Part shown: piece after piece, positions 29,145-36,178 of the stretch | How positions within the stretch are numbered: position 1 is the stretch's first letter | Layout of the letters: each line of letters opens with the position of its first letter | From: Streptomyces sp. SolWspMP-5a-2 | GTDB taxonomy: Bacteria > Actinomycetota > Actinomycetes > Streptomycetales > Streptomycetaceae | Assembly: GCF_900091845.1 (NCBI RefSeq) | Contig: NZ_FMCI01000373.1 | Coordinates: 1 to 36,178, forward strand | Length of the DNA: 36,178 nucleotides | Reading direction: 5' to 3' | Notes under the pieces: generated by a model | What the model was told of the DNA's origin: nothing | The model's input: the letters and a program-made list of their open reading frames with translations, nothing else | Database searches by the model: none | Translations under genes and position numbers: made by a program

Positions 29145-32100
29145 TCAGCCCGCCGGTGCCTCCAGGGCGACGACCCGGATCGCGCCCGCGGCCTCGCCCG
29201 GGTGCGCGCTGGTCAGGGTGAGCCGCAGCCCGGTGCCGCGCACGGCGTCGAAGGTGACGACCGTCGGGGCGCCCGAGGCGGTGGCCCAGTCGATCCGCGC
29301 GCCGGTGACCGGCACCCGGCGGCGGCCGTCGCACACCTCGACCCGCACGGCGGACGGCAGGCTGTGGCCGGCGTCCACGGTGAACGAGACCTCGACCCGG
29401 TCGAGGACGCGGACCCGGCCGAAGTCGACGGAGATCCAGTCCTCGGGCCGCACCCCGCTGAACGCGGGCAGCAGCGCGGTGGCCGCCTTGGTGAAGCCGT
29501 TGGACCAGCCGGTGGCCGGGTCGCCGTCGAGCATCGCGGCGGGCAGGGTGTCCGGGCGTCCCGAGTACCCGGCGTCCGCGCGCGGGACCGCGGGTGCCGC
29601 GGGCGGGTCGGGCGCGAGGACGGGGGCCGGAGTGGTCGCGGGCGCTGCGGCCCGGGTGGTGCGCGCGGCGACCGTCCCGGCGCGCAGCCCGTCCGCGCGG
29701 GCGGTCACCGTGAGGGTCCCGGGACGCACCCCGGAGCGGACGATCGCGAGGGCCCTGCCGTGGAAGGCGGTCCTGGTGCTGGCCTGGTAGCGCTCGGCGC
29801 TCTCCTGGCGGCCGTTGTCGAGCCCGGCGAGCGAGCCGCCCCGCACGGCGAAGGTGATCAGGTCCTCGGCGTCGGGCAGGACCACCCCCCGCGCGTCGAC
29901 GACCTCGGCGGTCACGAAGAGCAGGGACCGCCCGTCGGCCGCGAGGGAGGCGCGGTCGGCGGTGAGGCGGACCGCGTGCGGGGCGCCCGCGGTGCGCAGC
30001 ACGTCGGTGGCGACCACTCGGCCGTCCCTGCGGGCCACCGCCTTCAGCTCGCCCGGCCGGAACGGGACCCGCCAGGTCAGGTGCAGCTTGCCCGCGCCGC
30101 CGTTGGGGCTGGTGTAACTCCCGGGCCAGGGACCGCCGGTGACGGTCTTGTCGTCGCCGGTGGCCTCGGTGGTCTCCAGGTAGGCGCGGCCGTCGGTGGT
30201 CCGCTTGGTGTCGAAGACGCGGGTGCCGAGGGAGGTCCCGTCGAGGAACAGCTCGACGGTGTCCACGGTGCTGTAGGCCCACACCTCGACCGTGTCGCCG
30301 TCCGCGTGGTTCCAGCTCATCGGCACCAGGTGGACCATCGGCTCGCCGGTCCACTGGCTGCGGAAGAGGTGGAACATGTCCTTCGGGAAGCCCGCCGTGT
30401 CCATCGCGCCGAAGAAGGACGCCTTGACCGGGAAGACGTTGTACGGGGTGGGCTCGCCGATGTAGTCGATGCCGGACCAGAGGAACTGCCCGGCGAACCA
30501 CTTCCGGTCGCGGTCCTTCTTGTGGCCGTACTCGCCGCTCATCGTCCAGGAGGCGAGGTTGTTGTCGTAGGACGAGGTGGCCCGCCTGCCCGGGGTGTGG
30601 TTCTCCCCGGTGTTGAGGTGCTGCGGCTCCTGGTAGGCGCCCCGGGCCGAGGTCTCCGAGGACGACTCGGACTCGAAGAGGAACAGGCGCGGGTAGGCCG
30701 CGTGCAGGGCGTCCACCGACGCGGCGGTGTTGTAGTTGAGGCCCAGGCCGTCGAGCCTGCCCAGCATCAGATCGGCCGCCGAACCCTTGGCGGGCACGCC
30801 CCGGTACTTGTCCGAGCCGATGACCAGCGGGCGGGAGTCGTCGGCTGCGCGGATCGCGCCGATGATCCGGTCGGCCATGGCGAGACCGGCGGTGGAGGTC
30901 GAGTCGGGGATCTCGTTGCCGATCGACCAGAGCACCACCGCTGGCGAGTTGCGGGCGGCGAGGACCATCTCGGTGGCGTCCCGCTCGCACCACTCGTCGA
31001 AGAAGCGTCCGTAGTCGTAACGGGTCTTGCCGGTGCGCCAGCAGTCGAACGCCTCCACCATCATCACGATGCCCAGCTCCTCGCAGACGTCGATCATCTC
31101 CGGGGAGGGCGGATTGTGGGAGGTGCGCAGGGCGTTGACGCCCATCGACTTCATGAGGGTCATCTGGCGCAGCACGGCGTCCCTGCTGATCGCCGCGCCG
31201 AGGGCGCCCTGGTCGTGGTGGAGGTCGACGCCCCTGATCTTGGTGTGGACGCCGTTGAGGTGGAAGCCCTCGTCGGGGTCGAAGGCGTAGTCGCGGACGC
31301 CGAAGACGGTGCGGTAGGTGTCCACCACCCGCCCGTCCACCCGCAGTTCGGTCTCCAGGGTGTAGCGGTGCGGGTCCGCGAAGTCCCACAACCTGGGCTT
31401 GGCGAAGGTGAGTTCATGGGTCTCCTCGACCCGGTCGGTGACGTCGACGGTGCTGCTCGCGCGGGCCACGGTCCGGCCGCCCGGCTCCCTGACCGCCGAT
31501 CCGATCTCCACCCGCGCCCCGCTGCGGGCCGCGTCGGCCACCGCGGTCCGCACCCGCACCACGGCCCGTTCGGGACCGGCCTCGGGCGTGGTCACCCGGG
31601 TGCCCCAGCGCTCCACGTGCACCGGGTCGGTGACCACGAGACGGGCCTCGCGGTAGATGCCGCTGCCCGAGTACCAGCGACTGCTGGGCAGTTGGTTGCG
31701 CACCCGGACGGCGATGACGTTCACCGTGCGGCCGTCGGTGCGCAGGTCGTCGCTCAGGTCGAGGGCGAACCCCGTGTAGCCGTAGGGGTGGTGGCCGATC
31801 TCGCGTCCGTTGCAGTACACGGTGGAGTCCATGTACACGCCGTCGAACTCCACCGAGATCCGGCGGCCGGTGTACCCGCGCGGCAGGGTCAGCGCGAGGC
31901 GGTACCAGCCGAGGCCGCCGGGCAGGAAGCCGGTGCCCGCGGTGGTGCCGTGGTCGGTGGTGGGCGTCTGCTCGATGCTCCAGTCGTGCGGCACCGCGAC
32001 CTCCCGCCACGCCGAGTCGTCGTAGCCGGGGTCGGCGGCCCGCGCCCAGGCGCCGGTGGGATCGTCGACGCCGCCCGGGTCGGCCAGGGCGAACCGCCAG

Positions 32101-32237
32101 CCGTCACGGAGGGCGACCGTGTGTCTGCCCGCCCGGGTTCCGGCCGTCTCGGCGGCACCGGCCGCCGGGGTGCCGAGCGCCCCGGCCGCCGGTGCGGCGG
32201 CGGAGGCGATCAGGAGCGATCTGCGAGTGACCGTCAT
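29145..32237 (-). CDS. Exported GH2 beta-galactosidase-like glycoside hydrolase
   Basis: 1030 aa from the ATG at 32237 (AGGGAGA upstream). A twin-arginine signal starts the protein (TRRSLLIASAAAP), implying folded export by Tat. Domains: GH2 sugar-binding jelly roll (about 40-200, HDWSIEQT, YHxY-like GHHPYGYTG), GH2 immunoglobulin-like domain (about 205-310), catalytic TIM barrel (about 315-620) with acid/base Glu442 in SIGNEIPDS and likely nucleophile Glu524 in the FESES segment, then a DUF4982-type domain, another Ig-like domain and a C-terminal discoidin/CBM32-like domain (about 885-1030). It should remove terminal beta-linked galactose or a related sugar from polysaccharides or glycans. 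No CebR box precedes it, so it is probably not co-regulated with the GH9 gene despite the shared strand and 183-bp spacing. Confidence 0.94.
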   Translation of the reverse strand: MTVTRRSLLIASAAAPAAGALGTPAAGAAETAGTRAGRHTVALRDGWRFALADPGGVDDPTGAWARAADPGYDDSAWREVAVPHDWSIEQTPTTDHGTTAGTGFLPGGLGWYRLALTLPRGYTGRRISVEFDGVYMDSTVYCNGREIGHHPYGYTGFALDLSDDLRTDGRTVNVIAVRVRNQLPSSRWYSGSGIYREARLVVTDPVHVERWGTRVTTPEAGPERAVVRVRTAVADAARSGARVEIGSAVREPGGRTVARASSTVDVTDRVEETHELTFAKPRLWDFADPHRYTLETELRVDGRVVDTYRTVFGVRDYAFDPDEGFHLNGVHTKIRGVDLHHDQGALGAAISRDAVLRQMTLMKSMGVNALRTSHNPPSPEMIDVCEELGIVMMVEAFDCWRTGKTRYDYGRFFDEWCERDATEMVLAARNSPAVVLWSIGNEIPDSTSTAGLAMADRIIGAIRAADDSRPLVIGSDKYRGVPAKGSAADLMLGRLDGLGLNYNTAASVDALHAAYPRLFLFESESSSETSARGAYQEPQHLNTGENHTPGRRATSSYDNNLASWTMSGEYGHKKDRDRKWFAGQFLWSGIDYIGEPTPYNVFPVKASFFGAMDTAGFPKDMFHLFRSQWTGEPMVHLVPMSWNHADGDTVEVWAYSTVDTVELFLDGTSLGTRVFDTKRTTDGRAYLETTEATGDDKTVTGGPWPGSYTSPNGGAGKLHLTWRVPFRPGELKAVARRDGRVVATDVLRTAGAPHAVRLTADRASLAADGRSLLFVTAEVVDARGVVLPDAEDLITFAVRGGSLAGLDNGRQESAERYQASTRTAFHGRALAIVRSGVRPGTLTVTARADGLRAGTVAARTTRAAAPATTPAPVLAPDPPAAPAVPRADAGYSGRPDTLPAAMLDGDPATGWSNGFTKAATALLPAFSGVRPEDWISVDFGRVRVLDRVEVSFTVDAGHSLPSAVRVEVCDGRRRVPVTGARIDWATASGAPTVVTFDAVRGTGLRLTLTSAHPGEAAGAIRVVALEAPAG

Positions 32238-32295
32238 GGCGGCTCTCCCTTGTCAGGGACCAGAAGTACGCACGACCGAACACGTCCGCGACCAG

Positions 32296-32326
32296 ATTCT
32301 TCCGGGGTGGCGCACAGGCCCGTCAA
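32296..32326 (-). promoter_or_regulatory. Possible GH2 promoter
   Basis: TTGACG (32326-32321) and AAGAAT (32301-32296) on the minus strand, spaced 19 bp, about 60 bp before the start codon. Spacing is slightly long. Confidence 0.35.
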
Positions 32327-32493
32327 GGGGCGCGTCCGCCTCTTGTGCACCGGGTCCCGCATCGGCCGGATCGGGCCCTGCCGCGAGCCGCCGTGCCCCC
32401 TGGGGTTCGGGTCCACGGACGGGCCTGACGCACTAGGCTGGAACGCAAGTGACGCGGTTGCTCACTGTGAGTGCGCGCGATGGAGTGGCGACG

Positions 32494-34905
32494 ATGAGCC
32501 CCGAGTACCCGTTCGACGAAGCCGCGACGGCACGGGCCGCCGTCGACGACTCGGGCGTGCTCGTCGGATGGAACGCGGGCGCGGAACGGCTGCTCGGCTG
32601 GCCGGGCGGCGAGGTGCTCGGCCGCCCCGCCGCCCGCCTGCTGGCCGGTGCGGGACCGCCGCGGCCCGACGGGATCCGCTGGCACGGCACCGTCACCCTG
32701 CGTCACCGGGACGGGCGGGAGATCCCGCGCTGGCTGGTCGCCCACCACCGGGAGCCGCAGGCGGACCGGCCGGGGCGCTGGCTGCTCTTCAGCCCCCTCG
32801 ACGACGGGACGCCGCCGCCCGGCACCGACGACCCGCTGGCCACCGCCGCGCTGGTCCAGTCGCCCTGCGCGGTCGCCGTCTACGACGACCGGCTGCGGCT
32901 GCGCCGGGTCAACGCCGCGATGGCCGACGTCATAGGGCTCCCCGAGGAGCGGGTCCGGGGGCTGCGGCTGGCCGAGATCGGCGGGCGCCCGCAGAGCGAG
33001 GAGCTGGAGCGGCGGATGCTCCAGGTGCTCACCACCGGCCGCCCCGCCGACGTGCAGACGTACCTGCGCACCGGCGGCGAGGAGCGGGCGCACGCCTGGC
33101 TGGCCCGGATGGCGCCGGTCACCGACGACCGGGGCCGGGTGCGCGGGGTGTGCCTCGCCGCCCACGACATCACCGAGAACGTCCTCGCCAGGGAACGCCT
33201 CCAGATCGTCAACGAGGCGAGCGTCCGCATCGGCACCACCCTCGACGTCACCCGGACGGCGCAGGAGCTGGCCGACGTCTTCGTGCCCGCCCTCGCCGAC
33301 ATCGTCAGCGTCGACCTGCTCGACCCGCAGGAGCACGGCGAACCCCCCTCCCCGCTGACCGCGCCGGTGCGGCTGCGCCGGTCGGCGCACCGGTCGGTGA
33401 GCCCCGGCACGCCCGAGGCCGTCGTCGAGCCGGGTGCGCAGGAGCCCTACCCGGAGGGCTCCCCGCAGGCCGACTCGCTGATCACCGGGCGCACCATCCT
33501 GGCCGCGCCCGCCACCGCCGGGATGGAGGCGTGGCTGGCCGGGGACGCGGCCCGCGCCCGGCGGGTCCGCGAGTTCGGCATCCACTCCACGATGTCGGTG
33601 CCGATCCAGGCTCGCGGGCTGACCCTCGGGGTCGCCGTGCTGCGCAGGTTCCGCCGCCAGGACCCGTTCACGCCGGACGACGTGCTCCTCGCCGAGGAGG
33701 TCACCGCCCGCGCGGCCGTCTGCATCGACAACGCCCGCCGCTACTCCCGCGAACGGGACACCGCGCTCGCCCTCCAGCGCAGCCTGCTGCCGCGCACGCT
33801 GCCCCGCACCGCCGCCGTGGACGCCGCCTCCCGCTACCTCCCGGCGGCGCGCGCCGGGGTGGGCGGCGACTGGTTCGACGTCATCCCGCTCTCCGGGATG
33901 CGGGTCGCGCTGGTCGTCGGGGACGTCGTCGGCCAGGGCATCCAGGCGTCCGCCACCATGGGCAGGCTGCGCACCGCCGTGCGCACCCTCGCCGACATCG
34001 ACCTCGCCCCCGACGAACTGCTCACCCACCTGGACGACCTGGTGGTCAGGCTCTCCGCCGAGGCGGGCGGCGACGGCAGCCCCGGCGAGGTCGGCGCGAC
34101 CTGCCTGTACGCGGTCTACGATCCGGTCTCCCGGTGCTGCGCGCTGGCCAGGGCCGGTCATCCGCCGCCCATGGTGATGGAGCCGGGCGGCACGCCCCGG
34201 CAGATCACGATGCCCGCGGGACCGCCGCTCGGGGTGGGCGGACTGCCCTTCGAGTCGACGGAGCTGCAGCTTCCCGAGGGCAGTGTCCTGGCCTTCTACA
34301 CGGACGGTCTGACCGAGAGCAGGGAACGGGACACCGAGACGGGACGTCGGCTGCTGCGGGAGTCGATGGCGGCCTGCGCCGAGCGCGCCCCGGGCGCCGG
34401 GCAGGGGGCGGACGGCGCCTCCCTGGACGAGACGTGCGACCGGGTGCTGCGCGCCCTGCTGCCGGTCGGCGGGGTCGCCGACGACGTGGCGCTGCTGCTG
34501 GCCCGCACCCGGGGGCTGCCCGCCTCGCAGGTGGAGACCTGGCACATCCCGCCCGACCCGGCGCTGGTGGCCCCGATCCGCAAGCAGGTCGTCGACCAGT
34601 TGGACGCCTGGGGCCTTCAGGAGGCCGCGTTCACCGCGGAGCTGGTGGTCAGCGAGCTGGTCACCAACGCGATCCGGTACGGCGCCCACCCGATCAGGCT
34701 GCGGCTGATCCACGACGAGGTGACGCTGATCTGCGAGGTCTCCGACACCAGCCACACCGCCCCGCACCTGCGCCGCGCCAAGTCCTGGGACGAGGGCGGC
34801 CGGGGGCTGCTGCTGGTCGCCCAGCTCACCCAGCGCTGGGGCAGCAGGCACACCTCGGAGGGCAAGACGATCTGGGCCGAGATCGACCTGCTGGCCCAGC
34901 TGTAG
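32494..34905 (+). CDS. PAS-PAS-GAF-SpoIIE phosphatase with C-terminal RsbW-like kinase domain
   Basis: 803 aa from the ATG at 32494, eight bases after GGAG; an in-frame GTG at 32449 would add 15 residues and could be a leaderless start behind TAGGCT, so the start is not certain. Domains: PAS (about 5-110, VGWNAGAERLLGW), second PAS (about 125-235), GAF (about 240-425), PP2C-SpoIIE (about 430-670; VGGDWFDVIP, GDVVGQG, FYTDGLTES, ADDVALLLAR) and HATPase_c of the anti-sigma type (about 685-803; N-box VSELVTNAIRYG, G-box DEGGRGLLLV). One chain thus holds a phosphatase and a potential STAS kinase, the two opposing activities of a partner-switch. A partner STAS protein is not adjacent; that at 20206 is the only one in view. 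Converges on the ECF sigma gene with 19 bp between stops. Confidence 0.93.
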   Translation: MSPEYPFDEAATARAAVDDSGVLVGWNAGAERLLGWPGGEVLGRPAARLLAGAGPPRPDGIRWHGTVTLRHRDGREIPRWLVAHHREPQADRPGRWLLFSPLDDGTPPPGTDDPLATAALVQSPCAVAVYDDRLRLRRVNAAMADVIGLPEERVRGLRLAEIGGRPQSEELERRMLQVLTTGRPADVQTYLRTGGEERAHAWLARMAPVTDDRGRVRGVCLAAHDITENVLARERLQIVNEASVRIGTTLDVTRTAQELADVFVPALADIVSVDLLDPQEHGEPPSPLTAPVRLRRSAHRSVSPGTPEAVVEPGAQEPYPEGSPQADSLITGRTILAAPATAGMEAWLAGDAARARRVREFGIHSTMSVPIQARGLTLGVAVLRRFRRQDPFTPDDVLLAEEVTARAAVCIDNARRYSRERDTALALQRSLLPRTLPRTAAVDAASRYLPAARAGVGGDWFDVIPLSGMRVALVVGDVVGQGIQASATMGRLRTAVRTLADIDLAPDELLTHLDDLVVRLSAEAGGDGSPGEVGATCLYAVYDPVSRCCALARAGHPPPMVMEPGGTPRQITMPAGPPLGVGGLPFESTELQLPEGSVLAFYTDGLTESRERDTETGRRLLRESMAACAERAPGAGQGADGASLDETCDRVLRALLPVGGVADDVALLLARTRGLPASQVETWHIPPDPALVAPIRKQVVDQLDAWGLQEAAFTAELVVSELVTNAIRYGAHPIRLRLIHDEVTLICEVSDTSHTAPHLRRAKSWDEGGRGLLLVAQLTQRWGSRHTSEGKTIWAEIDLLAQL

Positions 34906-34924
34906 CGCCCGGGTCAGGCCCTGT

Positions 34925-35482
34925 CTAGGAGCCGTCCGCGAGCCAGGGTCTGACCTGCCGACGGGCCTCGTGCAGCCGGGACTTAAGGGTGCCCAGCGGA
35001 ACGCCGGCGCGTTCGGCGGCCTCGGCGTAGTCGAGCTGGCAGATGTCCCGGTAGACCAACGGCCCGACCAGGTGCGGGCGTTCGCGCTCCAGCCGGTCGA
35101 GCGCCTCCAGCAGGTCCAGGCGGGACCCGGCGATGACGCTGGTGGTGCGCGGGTCGGCCCGGCGGTCGAGGTCGAGGTCGGCGGGCGCGGGCTGCTCGGC
35201 GGCCCTGCGGCGCAGTTCGCGGTACTTCTGCCGGGAGCAGTTCGCCACCACCGTGTAGAGCCAGGTGCTGAAGCGGCTGCGGCCCTCGAAGGTGCCGATC
35301 CGGCGGGCGACCTGGAGCAGGACGTCCTGCGCGGCCTCCTCGGCGTCCTCGCGGCAGGGCAGGAAGCGCCCGCAGCGCCGGACCACCTCGGGGCGGATCT
35401 CGCGCAGCAGCAGGTCCAGGGCGCCGGCGTCCCCGGCGGCGGCGTCGCGGGCGAGGTCCTCGGTGGGTGCCGGGTCCGGCAC
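34925..35482 (-). CDS. ECF-type RNA polymerase sigma factor
   Basis: 185 aa from the GTG at 35482 with AAGGGAG upstream. Region 2 (about 25-95) contains EDAEEAAQDVLLQVARRIGTF and RFSTWLYTVVANCSRQKYREL, the core- and -10-binding part. Region 4 (about 125-180) contains LDYAEAAERAGVPLGTLKSRLHEARRQVRPWL, the -35-binding helix-turn-helix. There is no region 3, as in all ECF factors. No anti-sigma gene follows: the next gene on that side is the converging switch phosphatase. It is divergent from a Ser/Thr protein kinase 44 bp away; some ECF groups are controlled by phosphorylation by a neighbouring kinase, so direct regulation is possible but unproven. Two cysteines (CGRFLPCREDAEE) are notable in region 2. 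Confidence 0.93.
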   Translation of the reverse strand: MPDPAPTEDLARDAAAGDAGALDLLLREIRPEVVRRCGRFLPCREDAEEAAQDVLLQVARRIGTFEGRSRFSTWLYTVVANCSRQKYRELRRRAAEQPAPADLDLDRRADPRTTSVIAGSRLDLLEALDRLERERPHLVGPLVYRDICQLDYAEAAERAGVPLGTLKSRLHEARRQVRPWLADGS

Positions 35483-35526
35483 GGGGTCTCCCTTCCCAGG
35501 TGATCGGGCGCAGGCATGATAGCTGT

Positions 35527-36178
35527 ATGCACTCTCTCGAGCGGATCGGCCGCTACCGTCTGGGACGGCGTCTGGGCTCCGGCGCGTTCGGCACGGTCTG
35601 GCTGGCCCACGACGACGACCTGGACGCGCCGGTGGCCGTCAAGGTCCTCGCCGACAACTGGAGCCACCGGCTCGATGTCCGCGAGCGGTTCCTGACCGAG
35701 GCGCGGATGCTGCGCAAGGCCGGTTCGGACCGGGTGGTGCAGGTGTACGACATCGGTGAACTCCCGGACGGGCGGCCGTACTTCGTCATGGAGTACGCCG
35801 ACGGCGGCACCCTCGCGGAGCTGGCGGAGGCGGGCCCGCTGCCGGTGGCCGAGGCGCTGCGGCTGACGGCGGGGGCCGCCCGGGGCGCGCAGGCGCTGCA
35901 CGCGGCGGGGATCGTGCACCGGGACATCAAGCCGTCCAACGTGCTGCTGCGCTCCTCCCCCGGCGGCGCGCCCCGGGTGCTGCTGGCCGATCTGGGGCTG
36001 GCCAAGAGTCTGGCGCAGGCGTCCGGTCTGACGCTGGCCGCGGGGTCGGCCGGGTACCGGCCGCCGGAGCAGGCGGCGCCGGGCGCGGGCATAGACGCGC
36101 GGGCCGACGTGTACGCCCTGGGCGCGGTCGGCTACCGCCTGGTCACCGGGGAGGTGCCGGGCGATCCCGGCCGGGTGG
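35527..36178 (+). CDS. Ser/Thr protein kinase (Pkn/STPK), cut by the window edge
   Basis: The frame from the ATG at 35527 stays open to the last base: 217 codons of an N-terminal Hanks-type kinase domain. Gly-rich loop LGSGAFGTVW (16-25), ATP-site Lys39 (VAVKVL), catalytic loop HRDIKPSN with Asp133, and the metal-binding Asp155 in DLG where most kinases have DFG. AGSAGYRPPEQ is the activation-segment end. The Thr or Ser residues just before it (SGLTLAAGS) are candidate autophosphorylation sites. The start has little ribosome site; CATGAT at 35514-35519 ends seven bases before the ATG, so a leaderless transcript is possible. C-terminal sensor or membrane parts are outside the window. Divergent from the ECF sigma gene. 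Confidence 0.93.
   Translation, partial: MHSLERIGRYRLGRRLGSGAFGTVWLAHDDDLDAPVAVKVLADNWSHRLDVRERFLTEARMLRKAGSDRVVQVYDIGELPDGRPYFVMEYADGGTLAELAEAGPLPVAEALRLTAGAARGAQALHAAGIVHRDIKPSNVLLRSSPGGAPRVLLADLGLAKSLAQASGLTLAAGSAGYRPPEQAAPGAGIDARADVYALGAVGYRLVTGEVPGDPGRV

Noticed and set aside
26574..34928. Plus-strand open frame of more than 8 kb opposite GH9 and GH2 and running through the switch-phosphatase gene in another frame
   Set aside because: It is the mirror and out-of-frame shadow of clear, motif-complete genes. Its translation is Gly/Val/Arg-rich without any domain, as expected when GC-rich codons suppress stops on the other strand.
32323..35919. Minus-strand frame of about 3.6 kb across the switch phosphatase and the kinase start
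   Set aside because: Low-complexity antisense of the SpoIIE-HATPase gene; it also runs over the ECF gene in the wrong frame. No ribosome site or domain.
1..36178. tRNA, rRNA, insertion sequences, integrase or attachment sites
   Set aside because: No transposase or integrase motif, no tRNA-like cloverleaf and no terminal inverted repeats were seen. The toxin-antitoxin pair alone is not evidence of a mobile element.

Overview
The window reads as a piece of a Streptomyces chromosome. GC is very high throughout, GTG (and one TTG) starts are common, many genes overlap by GTGA, and several families are streptomycete hallmarks: a Ram/Amf (SapB) locus, a subtilisin-inhibitor (SSI) protein, a streptogrisin-type protease, SpoIIE/STAS sigma-factor switches and a CebR box. 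I found no rRNA, tRNA, insertion sequence or CRISPR array. The species cannot be fixed from the sequence alone.

Layout. 1-3825: the 3' part of a SapB-type locus, with two half-size ABC exporters (first one cut by the window edge) converging on a RamR/AmfR-like regulator that carries an in-frame TTA codon. 4159-8325: a GAF-PAS-GAF-SpoIIE phosphatase, then an XRE/MmyB-like regulator divergent from a short-chain dehydrogenase. 8594-9916: a secreted streptogrisin-like serine protease, followed by about 1 kb without a convincing gene. 10912-17047: a compact peptide-export operon with a 71-residue double-glycine precursor, an HlyD-like adaptor, a peptidase-containing ABC transporter and a second NHLM-type ABC transporter, but no modification enzyme. 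17215-18723: an MFS drug exporter behind two GAAAC palindromes. 18870-21150: a Ppx/GppA phosphatase, a STAS anti-anti-sigma factor and an SSI-type inhibitor with Lys at P1. 21641-25482: an NCS1 transporter, a lactate-monooxygenase-like flavoprotein and a D-2-hydroxyacid dehydrogenase, probably one operon. 25708-26346: a Doc/Fic-like toxin and ribbon-helix-helix antitoxin pair. 26718-32237: a GH9 endoglucanase under a perfect CebR box, and a GH2 beta-galactosidase-like enzyme. 32494-36178: a PAS-GAF-SpoIIE-HATPase switch protein, an ECF sigma factor and the start of a Ser/Thr kinase.

How the genes work together. Two separate peptide-secretion systems lie 8 kb apart: the Ram exporters, whose precursor and modifying enzyme should be just left of the window, and the NHLM-type operon. 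The NHLM operon is the best candidate for an undescribed system. Its core peptide is Gly/Val-rich, has no Cys, aromatic or basic residue, contains a GxxxGxxxG zipper and an internal 21-residue repeat, and is followed by a strong 16-bp hairpin that may set the precursor:transporter ratio. Elsewhere there is extracellular polymer degradation (GH9, GH2, protease), its control (SSI inhibitor, CebR), and a group of stress and sigma-factor regulators.
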